From assembly GCF_018831625.1 (NCBI RefSeq), contig NZ_CP065193.1:930001-994000 (forward strand): DNA of 64,000 bases, read 5' to 3'. The position numbers and the translations under genes are program-made. Position 1 is the first letter of the stretch; every line of letters starts with the position of its first letter. The notes below the pieces were generated by a model, which was given only the letters and a program-made list of their open reading frames with translations, made no database searches and was not told where the DNA came from. This DNA is from Spiroplasma endosymbiont of 'Nebria riversi'. GTDB taxonomy: Bacteria > Bacillota_I > Bacilli_A > Mycoplasmatales > Nriv7. This document shows, one piece after another, positions 10,452 through 19,552 of this stretch.

Positions 10452-10865
10452 TTAATGAGGCATCTCGGCAGAGAAGGAAGTTATACTATAAGATAATCAT
10501 ATTGATTTAGTAAATGTTATCTTAACATTAATTATCTCAGAAATCTCATAACCAAAATATAAATCTAAATAACTAAAATCATCGTAAGTTTTTTTAACAC
10601 CATTATTTTTATAAAAATTAATTCAATCTTTATTTTTATTACCAAGAGATAAACTAAAAATGCGAGTTTTTTTAATTTCAAGTGGTAAATCGATGTTATC
10701 TTGAAATTTAATTTTAGCCCCACCGCCAATTTTGCTGGGAATTAAAAAACTATTATAAATATTAGAAAATTCTAAATCATATTTTTTTAAATCATTGCTA
10801 TTTTTATTACACCCAGAAATAAACATTATACATAATAAATTTAAAGCTGATAAAAATTTTCACAT
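10452..10865 (-). CDS. Phage lipoprotein, partial duplicate of the large surface protein
   Basis: 137 aa. The N-terminus MWKFLSALNLLCIMFISGCN is a lipoprotein signal with lipobox ISGC, preceded by a strong AAAGGAGG site. From LEFSNIYNSF onward it is almost identical to residues about 55-155 of the 527-aa surface protein (11199-12782); at DNA level this is a 299-bp direct repeat. It ends TSFSAEMPH where the homology stops. In prophage 2 the equivalent gene has lost almost all of the copied part (56 aa). Role unknown; it could be a membrane-anchored decoy or immunity form of the surface protein (speculation). Confidence 0.7.
10477..10775. repeat. 299-bp direct repeat, unit 1
   Basis: Nearly identical to 12322-12620, with only a few substitutions. 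Both lie in the coding part from SLSYSITS back to LEFSNIYN. Recombination between them would delete about 1.85 kb including the 92-aa gene. Confidence 0.9.
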
Positions 10866-10918
10866 AAATAAAAATCCTCCTTTCAAAGGAATTATATTAT
10901 AAAAAATAATGGCAATAT

Positions 10919-11197
10919 TTAAGAGAACTTTTTTAATATCATTAATAAGATTGCTAACGGCACTACAAATTCAAACAACATTTGAAACGCCGGAATGACT
11001 TCAAACACCGGAAAGGCAGTTTTAGTAAAATTAATCGTTGTTTTAGCAATGTCAGCAATAGGGCGAATTAAAAGATTAATTCCAGAAAGACCAAGTAATC
11101 AATTTAGCACACTAACAGAGGCGTGTTGAATACCACAAGATATCGCACTAAATAAGCCTCAATAAGAACAATTAGGTGTTGGAATTAAGTCATCCAT
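10919..11197 (-). CDS. Phage small membrane protein (92 aa)
   Basis: Starts MDDLIPTPNCSYWG; its ATG overlaps the stop region of the upstream surface protein, so the two are probably translationally coupled. Two hydrophobic segments (about residues 28-48 and 65-88) flank an amphipathic linker, and the end is basic (ILKKFS). Size, topology and position after the large surface protein resemble minor coat/assembly proteins of filamentous phages (compare pVI), but no family is firmly recognised. The gene is absent from prophage 2, where a deletion joins the surface-protein end to the lipoprotein leader. Confidence 0.65.
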
Positions 11198-11198
11198 A

Positions 11199-12782
11199 TT
11201 ACCCGCTTATTCCGCCACCAATAAAAGCTGTTGAATTCAAAATGTTAAAATCGTATAAAGAATAATGATATTCAGTACTTTCATTTTTCTTTTTATATAG
11301 CGGAAAAGTTAGCGTAAAAATATTAATTCCATACATCACATCAACTTTGGCCTTGTAAAAATGCAGTTTATTACTAGTAGCGTTTCATAGTTGGTTATCA
11401 TACGCTTTTAAAACATTAAAATCTATTTGATAAGAACTTTTACCAGTATTAAAACCATTTGCAATTTGTTTATCTTTAACAAAGAAATAAGAACGAAAAA
11501 TCATATTCTTACTATTTTCGATTGTTGAACCAAAATTAATTAAATATTGTTTGGGATAAAAAGTAATTAAGGAGCGATAGAAAAAGCCCATTTGTAAAAC
11601 ATTTTTAGGAATTTGTTGCATTCCTTTATAACTTAATCCTACATAAGTAGAAGCATCCATATCAAAACTTGCATAAAAGAATTGTGTAAAAAAACCACCT
11701 AAAACTTTATAAATTTTATTAAATAAACCATTAATAAAATCAACAGTTAAATCTTTTTGATAATGAAGCATAAAATCTTTAAAATCAAATTTTAATTTGT
11801 CATCATAGCGTAAAAAATAGAAAGTATTACCATAATAATTAACTTGTCCAAAAAAGGTATTAATAAAATCTCCTCCAAAACTTGTTTTTGAACCAGATTT
11901 TCAAAGCGATTTACCATTTTCTAAAAACTCATTATTACCCACAATACTACCATGCTCAGTTTTTATAGTAATAACATCACCAAAACTAGAAAAGGAAAGT
12001 TCTCTAAAAATAACTTCTTCAATAAAACCAGACGGATATGAATTTTTGCGATTTAAACTAAATTTACTATTTTGTTTAAAACCATTTAATTTAATTGAAA
12101 TTTCACTCATATATTTAAAATTATTGTCAAAGAAATTAAAAATTGGGACCCAATATAAATAACTATAATTAAATTTATCAAAATCTCGCCGTTGTATCAT
12201 TAAATAGTCTAATTTATCTTGAAACTGATTATATTGATATTCACCATCATTTTTAGTTATTTCGGTAGGCAATGGTTGTTCTTTATCTTTTTCTGGTAAA
12301 GAGGGCATTCCCGCCGAAAATGAAGTTATACTATAAGATAATCTTATTGATTTAGTAAATGTTATCTTAACATTAATTATCTCAGAAATCTCATAACCAA
12401 AATCTAAATCTAAATAACTAAAATCATCGTAAGTTTTTTTAACACCATTATTTTTATAAAAATTAATTCAATCTTTATTTTTATTACCAAGAGATAAACT
12501 AAAAATGCGAGTTTTTTTAATTTCAAGTGGTAAATCGATGTTATCTTGAAACTTAATTTTAGCCCCACCGCCAATTTTGCTGGGAATTAAAAAACTATTA
12601 TAAATATTAGAAAATTCTAATTCGCAACTATTGCCACATTGACTAGGATTAGTTGCTCGTTTTTCTCGCTTTATAAAAGATTGTTCCATATTAGGTTTTG
12701 GTGGTTGTTTTGTATCAAAGAAAGCCCCTAATGGTACCAAACCAATAAACATTATAATAAATCAAGAAATAATCTTATGCAT
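11199..12782 (-). CDS. Plectrovirus large surface/adsorption protein (ORF1-like)
   Basis: 527 aa, uninterrupted with TGA as Trp. Signal peptide at the N-terminus (MHKIISWFIIMFIGLVPLGA), then a Cys pair in SQCGNSCELEF, a long soluble part rich in aromatic residues, and a C-terminal GGGISG. Its start overlaps the end of the 127-aa gene by 8 nt and its end abuts the 92-aa gene. Position and size fit the SpV1 ORF1 product, thought to be the minor coat/adsorption protein (known from family context). Prophage 2 carries a copy with a nonsense codon, so this is the only intact version here. Confidence 0.75.
12322..12620. repeat. 299-bp direct repeat, unit 2
   Basis: Second copy of 10477-10775, inside the 527-aa surface protein gene. 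Confidence 0.9.
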
Positions 12783-13158
12783 TTCATCATGTCTTAAAAC
12801 TATTTTTTATCGCTTTAAAAGCATCAGAAAATTTATAATGATTATGTTTTGGACATTCACAATTAACATCTTGCGTTTGATGCTTTCTAAAAATTTTATT
12901 AAAGTAATAACCTCTAATAAATAACTTAATAGCAGTTATTAACAAATAAATCATTAATAATCAAAAATACACTTTAAGAAATACATTTTGAAAATCAAAT
13001 AATATAAAATCTTTAAAAAATCCATCTATATTAGTTCTAATTCTTGTTAAAAACACTCAAATTACAACCATAACAGTATGAAATATAATAAAAAAATCCA
13101 TAAAACCTAAAACGCTTTTAAATCATTTAATACTTAATATTTTCTTTAACTTTTTCAT
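12775..13158 (-). CDS. Phage membrane protein (127 aa)
   Basis: Starts MKKLKKILSIKWF with a basic N-terminus, then two transmembrane segments (about residues 18-38 and 62-82) and a C-terminal tail with a Cys pair in CECPKHNHY, a possible metal-binding knuckle. It ends KTWWNA, both Trp being TGA. Its stop lies inside the start of the surface protein gene (8-nt overlap). The homologue at 58257-58640 is intact, so the gene is under some constraint. Function unknown; probably assembly or inner-membrane anchoring. Confidence 0.7.
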
Positions 13159-13183
13159 TTTTTAACTCCTTTTAAAATATTTT

Positions 13184-13439
13184 TTATTTAGTAGGTCCTC
13201 TTAAAATTAAATATATTGTCGATAAAATACAAATTGTTCCTAAAATTTGAAAAATCGGATGTTGAGAAAATAACCTTATCATTGGTTTAAACAAATCTAA
13301 AATTTTAATATTTTTTGATAAAACTTTATTAAAATATTCTAAACCTTCACGCACATATGCTCATAAACCTAAAAAATCACCTAAAGCAAAAATAGAAAAA
13401 AACAGAAACAAGAATAAATAATATTATTAATTTAAACAT
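13184..13439 (-). pseudogene. Phage 84-aa membrane protein, homopolymer frameshift
   Basis: Homologue of the intact gene at 57975-58229 (MFKLIILFILVSVF...). This copy has seven instead of six T in the run after VSV, shifting the frame at about codon 14. The rest (GDFLGLWAYVREGLEYF... to LRGPTK) is well preserved in the other frame. Either a recent mutation or a sequencing indel in the homopolymer. Confidence 0.75.
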
Positions 13440-13448
13440 TTTCTAAAC

Positions 13449-13775
13449 CTACCTTTTTATTCGCCGTCCGTGTTGGTTAACTCATGGTCTGTTTTTAGGG
13501 CTATTACCACTAAATTTCTTAATCGGACCACTAGATGATTTTTTCTTAGTTCCTCAATTAGCAACTGATTTTTGGTATTTTTTACGAAAACCAACTTTTG
13601 GTCGTTCAATATGAATACCTAAAATGCCGCCAATTACAAGATTTATCACAAGCATAATTAGTGGGAAAATAATAATGCGAATATCTGTTCCAGGAATGGT
13701 TAAAGTTCAAATTAAATCAAAAACTTTATAAAACATATAGATAATCAAACTATCCATTTTTTCTAAGTTTTCCAT
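13449..13775 (-). CDS. Phage membrane protein with a basic tail (108 aa)
   Basis: Starts MENLEKMDSLIIYMFYKVFD. Two hydrophobic stretches (about residues 8-27 and 33-52) are followed by a strongly basic C-terminus with KKYQKSVANW, KKKSSSGPIKKF and GRRIKR. The homologue at 57638-57964 is intact and the same length. A membrane anchor plus basic tail would suit contact with the phage ssDNA during extrusion (inference). It lies directly downstream of the Zot-like ATPase gene. Confidence 0.7.
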
Positions 13776-13788
13776 TTTTTAAACTCCT

Positions 13789-14779
13789 TTACTTGTTTTT
13801 CTTCTTCAGATTATTTTTTAACTTAGTAAGTATCTTACTGAATTTTTCCATTTTTAAATATTCTAATGCTTCAATATCCATTACATTATCATTTCAAAAT
13901 TTATGTTGATAATTATCATTCAAAGCACGATTACTTAATTCACGCAAGAATGATAAATATTTATTATCGTAAAGATTTAAAATTGACATCGGAATTTTCA
14001 ATTTAAAGAAATAAATGTTTAATTCCGGAACGCTACGATACTTTATTTTGCGACCTTTTTTATCGTTTTTAGCATTAATCAGAGTTAAACGTCATTGCTC
14101 GTATTCGCTTACCGATTTAAAAGTACCGTAAATAACTTGCAAATAAGAACGAAAAATACTAACCGGTTTTTTTCTAATGCCAACAATTATTGAATTCGCA
14201 ATATCGCGAACTTTAACTCATATATGTTCGGCTCGTTGCCCGCCCGCTAATACGATATGGGTAAATTGCCGTGCTGAAGCAAAATATTCTTGTAAACCTT
14301 GGGTTACTCTATCATTTTCTTTATAGTCGGTTCCTTCTAAAAATAAGTTAGTTTCATCTCATAACAGTAAATGTTTTTCATCTAAAATTGGATAATTATA
14401 ATCTAAAAGTGACATATGTCCTAATGAAAGCATTTGTTTATTGGTAATCGGAGAAGTAGAAATCATTTTTCAATCGCTTAATAAGTAAGGAGCTAAAACC
14501 ATTAAAGCGTTTTTCCCAGTCCCTAAGGCACCAATTATTAAATTTAAGGGTGAATTTAATAAGAAATTAATAAAACTACGACGAGCAAAAAAATGAGAAA
14601 TTTTAGTATATAGAATATACGAAGCAATTAATAAATAAATAATATCAAATAACATTCGTCAACTTTGCGGATTATAATAATGCAAAATCGCACCATAAAA
14701 ATCACGCAAAAATAAATAAAGTGCGATTTAAACCGACAAAATCATATAATCTTAAATTTATTTTCTTAAACAATAGCAT
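13789..14779 (-). pseudogene. Zot-like phage assembly ATPase, N-terminal frameshift
   Basis: Zonula-occludens-toxin/pI-type ATPase used by filamentous phages for export. Walker A is GALGTGKNA, followed by LLLWDETN (Walker B region) and VLAGGQRAEHIW. The full frame from ATG 14779 (MLLFKKINLRLYDF) slips near 14706, where a T5 run needs T4 to reach the downstream frame. The ATPase part from ATG 14655 (MLFDIIYLL) is open for 288 aa and could still be made, starting with its own membrane segment. The run of T makes a sequencing error possible. Confidence 0.75.
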
Positions 14780-14810
14780 CACTTAAATCACACTTTCTTT
14801 ATTTTTATTA

Positions 14811-15056
14811 CTATCTGCCAGGAATTAATTTTTCAAACATTTTGAAAGCGATTAAAAATAAACCAATAATCACGCCAAGCAAGAAAACTCAATATGTAGC
14901 AAAAAAATTAACGACATTTGGCATATTACCACCAATAATATCAGTTCAAATATTACCAAATGCTTTAATTAATGCTTTTCATAAGTTAGTAACCGCTTGT
15001 TCACCAGTAATTGTTACTGGTGTAGTTATTGTTTCTACTAAGAAATTTATTAACAT
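14811..15056 (-). CDS. Probable major coat protein of the plectrovirus (81 aa)
   Basis: MLINFLVETITTPVTITGEQ, then an amphipathic segment and one long transmembrane helix (about residues 50-74, FATYWVFLLGVIIGLFLIAF) with a short basic end (KMFEKLIPGR). This is the layout of filamentous-phage coat proteins. It is preceded by an AAGGGGGTGATTAT site, the strongest ribosome site in the phage, as expected for the most abundant product. The copy in prophage 2 (56706-56950) is frameshifted near its start. Confidence 0.65.
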
Positions 15057-15071
15057 ATAATCACCCCCTTT

Positions 15072-15302
15072 CTAAACAAAATATGATTTAACCTTATAAA
15101 ATAAAATAACCATAAATAAGACGATGAACACTAATACCATTCAAAAGGCAATATTCGCTATTAAAAGTCAAAGTGGTTCTTTCATTAAATCAATTTCTTT
15201 ACCAGAAACTCACGCTGGAATAACTTTAATTTGAATAAATAAATCCCAAAAATACAATTTTGTCATTTCTCAATCTAAATCTTTTCAAGCAAATAAAAAC
15301 AT
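15072..15302 (-). CDS. Phage small membrane protein (76 aa)
   Basis: MFLFAWKDLDWEMTKLYFWD, aromatic-rich with many TGA Trp codons, and a C-terminal transmembrane helix (about residues 47-70) ending KVKSYFV. The homologue at 56460-56690 is intact and same length. It lies directly upstream of the coat-like gene and is probably cotranscribed with it. Function unknown; a minor structural protein is plausible. Confidence 0.65.
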
Positions 15303-15307
15303 AATAA

Positions 15308-15457
15308 TTACCGCTTAAAAGGTCAAAAGAGTAGAAAAATAATGGCAGAGAACAGCATTACAATTATTAAAATTGAAAACAAAAATACAACTTGAGGCGG
15401 TAAATCGGCAGTCGGATAAATTAATTCAATTAACTCAATAATTATTTTTTTAAACAT
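15308..15457 (-). CDS. Phage small membrane protein (49 aa)
   Basis: MFKKIIIELIELIYPTADLP then one transmembrane helix and the end LLFWPFKR, with Trp encoded TGA here and TGG in the homologue at 56305-56454. Conservation of this tiny gene in both prophages, with a synonymous Trp change, supports it being real. Its size and single helix resemble the minor cap proteins of filamentous phages (pVII/pIX-like); this is an inference only. Confidence 0.65.
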
Positions 15458-15466
15458 TTTCTAAAC

Positions 15467-15679
15467 CTACTTTTTAATTTCTTTTTCATCTTGTTCTAAT
15501 AAATTTCGCTTAAACTTTGCAATAAATATTCGTTGTGAATAAGTAAAATCTTTTGGCAACTGTTTTGCTTAACTACCATATTTCTTTTTATCTTTAAAAA
15601 ACCGATAAATATTAACAGCAATATAATATGCTAGTAATAATGTTAAAATCGTAAAAAACACTAGTCCAAATATACTCAT
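15467..15679 (-). pseudogene. Phage 70-aa membrane protein with a nonsense codon
   Basis: Homologue of 56083-56295 (MSIFGLVFFTILTLLLAYYI...). A TAA at 15569-15571 stands where prophage 2 has GAA in GGEAKQLPKDF. The N-terminal membrane helix would still be made (36 aa). Upstream (15701-15736) an 11-codon ORF MKILVNLKDKN is the truncated remnant of the 64-aa MKMWV gene. Confidence 0.75.
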
Positions 15680-15801
15680 CTTTCTTTTCTCCTTAAGTTT
15701 CTAATTTTTATCTTTTAAATTAACTAATATTTTCATTTTTAAACTCCCAAGTTTTATAGTGAATGCATAACGATATAACTACGAGACATACTTATTAACT
15801 C

Positions 15802-16638
15802 CTAGTGTTTCATTTTTCTTAATTGATTTCTAAACCTTAAACTTTCTAACGAAGCATAATTTTCACTTTCAAATTCTACATAATTGATATTTTTAAATTC
15901 ATAGATTACTCCGCAAATTTTAGTTTTAAATTTGTTAACTGTTGATTTTAAGTATTTTACAAATTCAGAATTTACAGTTCGATTAACAATATTATTCAAA
16001 GTATCGGTAAATACTTGTTTTCTAGTAATGGGATTTTGACAGTTATATGATAATTGATAAGCCTTGATATTTAAGTCATACTGGTTTAATGATTTTTCAT
16101 TCAAGACATTTTTAGTAATATATTTAGAGCAGTATTTAACAACTGATTCATTAGTATCTTGTTTAACAACCAAATTTTTATTTAATCCATAAGGTCAGTG
16201 TTTAAGAACTAATTTATTTGGTATTTTTTTATCAAGTAAAATATGAAAATGTATAGCTCCTCTTTGTTGATATTCATATGTATAAAAATATTTAATTTCT
16301 TTATTCTTTTTTTTGAAATAATATTTTATATTTCTAAAAAATTTTTTTAATTCTTTTTTACATTTTTTAACATCTGTTTCATTTAACTTATAAGTTAAAG
16401 TTAAAAATGTAAGTTCTTTAACTGAAAAATTATGATATGCCTTTCTGACAGCACTACATTTAGCACACACATTACTATTTAACATTTTGGTTTCTCGTTC
16501 TCCTTTGTTTTTTAAACCGCTAGCAGTACGAGTATTTGCTTTAATGCGTTCTAAAGGCATAACAATATTGCGAATATATTGACCGTAATAAATGGTTTTC
16601 ATATAAAAATCAGTCGGATTTTGAGGTTGTAAATTCAT
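15802..16638 (-). CDS. Rolling-circle replication initiator (HUH endonuclease)
   Basis: 278 aa. The metal-binding HUH motif is in GAIHFHILLDK (about residue 137) and the catalytic tyrosine motif in VVKYCSKYITK (Y-x-x-K, about residue 170), the arrangement of rolling-circle Rep proteins. An upstream VCAKCSAV Cys pair is also present. It would nick the phage double-strand origin and start ssDNA synthesis. It is the first large gene of the prophage and lies next to a GC-rich, hairpin-bearing region (16691-16757). Intact here; prophage 2 has no Rep gene, so copy 2 could replicate only with Rep supplied in trans. Confidence 0.8.
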
Positions 16639-16690
16639 ATTTTATGCTCCAATTTTAGATTTTTGCCAGTTGTGTTATTTAATCAAGTAA

Positions 16691-16757
16691 TAGTCGGCTT
16701 CGCCGACTAAACAGCTAGCGGGCGGGGGCATACGCCTTCCGCACCGCTTCGCAGACC
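16691..16757. other. GC-rich hairpin region, candidate phage origin
   Basis: TAGTCGGCTTCGCCGACTA (16691-16709) is a perfect short hairpin. It is followed by an unusually GC-rich stretch (GCGGGCGGGGGCATACGCC...). Such composition is unique in this AT-rich window apart from a related stretch at 55741-55775 in prophage 2. Placement just upstream of rep suggests the replication or packaging origin. Confidence 0.55.
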
Positions 16758-16790
16758 AAAAATGATTACCAATTAATTGAACAAGTTTTT

Positions 16791-17072
16791 TTAATTTTTT
16801 GATAATTCAATTTTTTGCAAATTAACTATTTTAGGATTTTTATCAAAAGTTAATTCACAACTAAAAAATGATTTAACATTTTCTTTTAACAACTTATAAA
16901 TTTCTTGTTGTTCTAGATTGTTATCATCAATTCATAAAGCTTTTTGTTCACCAGTAGGCTCAAATAAATCATTTTCATACCGCAAAAATTCGTCAGAGTA
17001 ACCTGACACCACAGAACCATCTTTGTTTTTAAATACTTTTCTTTTTATACTAACTAATTTAATCTTAAACAT
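16791..17072 (-). CDS. Small phage protein upstream of Rep (93 aa)
   Basis: MFKIKLVSIKRKVFKNKDGS..., basic at the N-terminus and mixed charge later, with a C-terminal KIELSKN. No membrane segment. Position at the head of the early genes and basic character would fit a ssDNA-binding protein, but I see no decisive motif and prophage 2 has a different 110-aa gene at a comparable position. Ribosome site GGAG lies 9 nt upstream. Confidence 0.55.
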
Positions 17073-17209
17073 TATTTTTTAACTCCTTTAATTTTTTTCT
17101 TTCATTTTTAAAACTTGTTTGGATTTAGTTATTCATATAAATTTTCCACATCTAATATATTTATAAATATTAAGCTTTTAATAGCTTTTCACAAAATTTA
17201 AAAGTCCTG

Positions 17210-19135
17210 TTAATTAAATTTAATTTCTAATAAACTAGTATCAATTTCTGCAATAAATCTTGAAGGTAAACAATAATTATTAGCTATATAAGAAAATCCT
17301 TTACTATAGCTTAAAAATAATCCTTTTTTTGCTCTTGTAATCGCAACATATAAAACTCTTCGTTCTTCTTCAATAGCAGTAATTCCATCTTCAATACTTA
17401 AAGTATTAGGAAAAATACCTTCGTTTAAACCAATAATAAATACAAAATCATATTCTAACCCTTTAGCATTATGAATTGTTATCAAACTAACTCTATCTTG
17501 AACAACAGAATTTTCATCTTGATCAACATATAAACTAACTTCTTGTAAATAATGTTGTAATAATTCCACCCCTTGTAATGAATCAGAATTTTGCAAATCA
17601 TAATTTTCCATATGATTAAATAATTGTTTAACATTTTCTAAGCGTTATTCTTCAAAACCATCTGCTAATTGTTGTAAGTAAGTACCATTTTTTAAAAAAT
17701 CTTGTGCTAAATAAGTTATTTTTTTATATGACTTTAGTTTTTCTTTTCAAACTTTTAAATATGTAACTAATTTAACTATTGATGGTTTTAAACTAGAAAC
17801 ATTTATCATTAAATATTTTAAAAGCGATTGCCCGCTATTTTGTGATTGTTCAATTAAATTGTTAATTGTTGTTATTCCCACGCCTTTAATTAAATTCAAA
17901 ATTCGTATTATTGATAATTCATCACCATAAACTAAAGTTTTTAAGTAAGCTAAAACATCCTTAATTTCTTTTCTTTCAAAAAACTTAAAAGTACCATAAA
18001 TACGATAATTAATATAATTATTAATTAATGCCTATTCTAAATGATGAGAAAGATGATTAGCACGATAAAGAATTAAAATATTTTTTAATAAAATATTTTT
18101 TTCAACTAACTTTTTAATTTCTTTAATTACCCAATTAGCCTCGCAAATACTAGTATTACCACAATATAGTTTTATCTTGTTACCTCGGTTATTCATTGTA
18201 AATAAATCTTTAGCAATTCGTGAATGATTATAACTAATAAGAATATTTGCAACATCTAAAATATTTTGTATTGAACGATAATTTTGATTAAAAATAAAAG
18301 TTTTCGCATTAGGAAAATAGTTATTAAAATCTAAAATTAATCTTGCTTTTGCCCCTCGAAAAGAATAAATTGTTTGGTCAGGGTCGCCAACAACAGTAAT
18401 ATTTTGATGTATTTTTACTAATTAATTAATTAATTGAAACTATAATTCATTAGTGTCTTGAAATTCATCAACCAAAACATAAGAAAATCGTTTCTGTCAC
18501 TTTTGTAGTACTTCTGAATGCTGAGAAAATAATTTCAAAGTTAATATTAATAAATCATCAAAATCAACCATATTATTTTTAGACAAATATTGTAAATAAA
18601 TCTTATAAATTTCTAATCATTGTTGCTTATATTCATAATAAAAGGCGTTGTTAATAACATCAGAATAAGATAATTGGTTATTCTTTAAATAAGAAATCAT
18701 ACTACTAACTTTTTTAATTTCATTATTATCAAAATTATATTGCTTATTTTTACTAATATTTTTTAAAATATTAATTTTATCAACAGTATCAATGATAATA
18801 AAATTTTTTGTATATCCTAAAACCATAATATTTCTTCTTAAAACCCTAACACAAAAAGCATGATATGTATGGATTCATATATGTTTAGATTCATCATTAT
18901 CAACCAATTCATTTAATCGACTTTTCATTTCATTAGTTGCCTTATTAGTAAAAGTTACCGCTAAAATTTGACTACTATTAATGGCCAAATTATGAATTAA
19001 ATGAGCAATTTTATAAATAATAACTCTTGTTTTGCCACTTCCTGCACCAGCTATAATTCTATTAGTGCCTTCACTACTTAAAACAGCTAATCTTTGCTTT
19101 TCGTTTAAATGTTTTAAATTTATAACTTCTTTCAA
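17210..19135 (-). pseudogene. pcrA: UvrD/PcrA-type helicase with three nonsense codons
   Basis: All superfamily-1 helicase motifs are present in one frame of 642 codons: Walker A GAGSGKT, VTFTNKAT, DEFQDTN, VVGDPDQTIYSFRGA, ITIHNAKGLEYDFVF and EEERRVLYVAITRAKK. The frame is broken by TAA at 18422-18424, TAG at 18032-18034 and TAA at 17645-17647, without any indel. UvrD/PcrA acts in repair and replication. The start is a TTG (19135) with no clear ribosome site, only 6 nt after the stop of a small zinc-ribbon ORF. Length is shorter than usual (about 720 aa). Stops without frameshifts suggest recent point-mutation decay. Confidence 0.85.
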
Positions 19136-19138
19136 AAT

Positions 19139-19240
19139 TTAAAAGCCATTTTTGTCACAAGAATTACAGATTACAACTGCATTTTTATTACCAACAACAT
19201 AACTTTCGCTATCGCATTCGATACAAAATATTACTGCCAA
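19139..19240 (-). CDS. Possible zinc-ribbon miniprotein (33 aa)
   Basis: A TTG start with AGGGGA 10 nt upstream gives LAVIFCIECDSESYV...VICNSCDKNGF. Two CxxC pairs spaced by about 18 residues are a zinc-ribbon pattern, similar in size to ribosomal L33-like ribbons but not clearly one. It is in the same frame as, and just upstream of, the helicase pseudogene. It may be real and coupled, or a remnant. Confidence 0.4.
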   Translation of the reverse strand: MAVIFCIECDSESYVVGNKNAVVICNSCDKNGF

Positions 19241-19262
19241 AAGAATACATCCCCTAAAAGTT

Positions 19263-19303
19263 TGTAGAAAACAAAATCTTGTCATATGTATATGGTTTCT
19301 ACA
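19263..19303. repeat. 41-bp shared sequence, chromosomal copy
   Basis: The reverse complement starts TGTAGAAACCATATACATAT and ends TTTTCTACA. It matches 55013-55053 at 39 of 41 positions. The outer 10 bp are themselves inverted repeats. It lies between the helicase remnant and the tRNA-Leu promoter. Confidence 0.85.
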
Positions 19304-19322
19304 AAATATAGTTGTTAGTCTA

Positions 19323-19352
19323 TTGATAATTGTGGTGATTTTGTATTATAAT
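19323..19352 (+). promoter_or_regulatory. Promoter of tRNA-Leu
   Basis: TTGATA (19323) and TATAAT (19347) with an 18-bp spacer, ending 18 bp before the tRNA. Confidence 0.75.
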
Positions 19353-19370
19353 GTTAAAGTAATTTGTAAT

Positions 19371-19454
19371 GCGGGTTTGGCGGAATTGGCAGACGCACCA
19401 GACTTAGGATCTGGCGTTTTACGACGTGGGGGTTCAAGTCCCTTAACCCGCACC
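19371..19454 (+). tRNA. tRNA-Leu (anticodon UAG)
   Basis: GCGGGTTTGGCGGAATTGGC begins the acceptor and D arms. The anticodon stem-loop is CCAGACTTAGGATCTGG with anticodon TAG. A long variable arm is present (class II), then GGTTCAAGTCC, the acceptor complement and an encoded CCA. 84 nt. Confidence 0.95.
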
Positions 19455-19552
19455 ATTTACTATAAAATGTGCACTTAATAGTGCATTATTTTTTTAATTA
19501 ATTAGTATTATTTTAATAAATAGATATTTAAAAAATGAAAAAGGTGGATTTA

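Larger units (their letters stand above)
9288..17072 (-). mobile_element. Plectrovirus (SpV1-type) prophage 1
   Basis: A 7.8-kb minus-strand block, close to the about 8-kb genome size of SpV1-type filamentous phages. In reading order it carries a 93-aa protein, HUH Rep, 70-aa, 49-aa, 76-aa and 81-aa small membrane proteins, a Zot-like ATPase, 108-, 84- and 127-aa membrane proteins, a 527-aa surface protein, a 92-aa membrane protein, a lipoprotein and an rve transposase. Four genes carry a frameshift or stop. Ends are approximate because no att duplication was identified. Confidence 0.85.
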
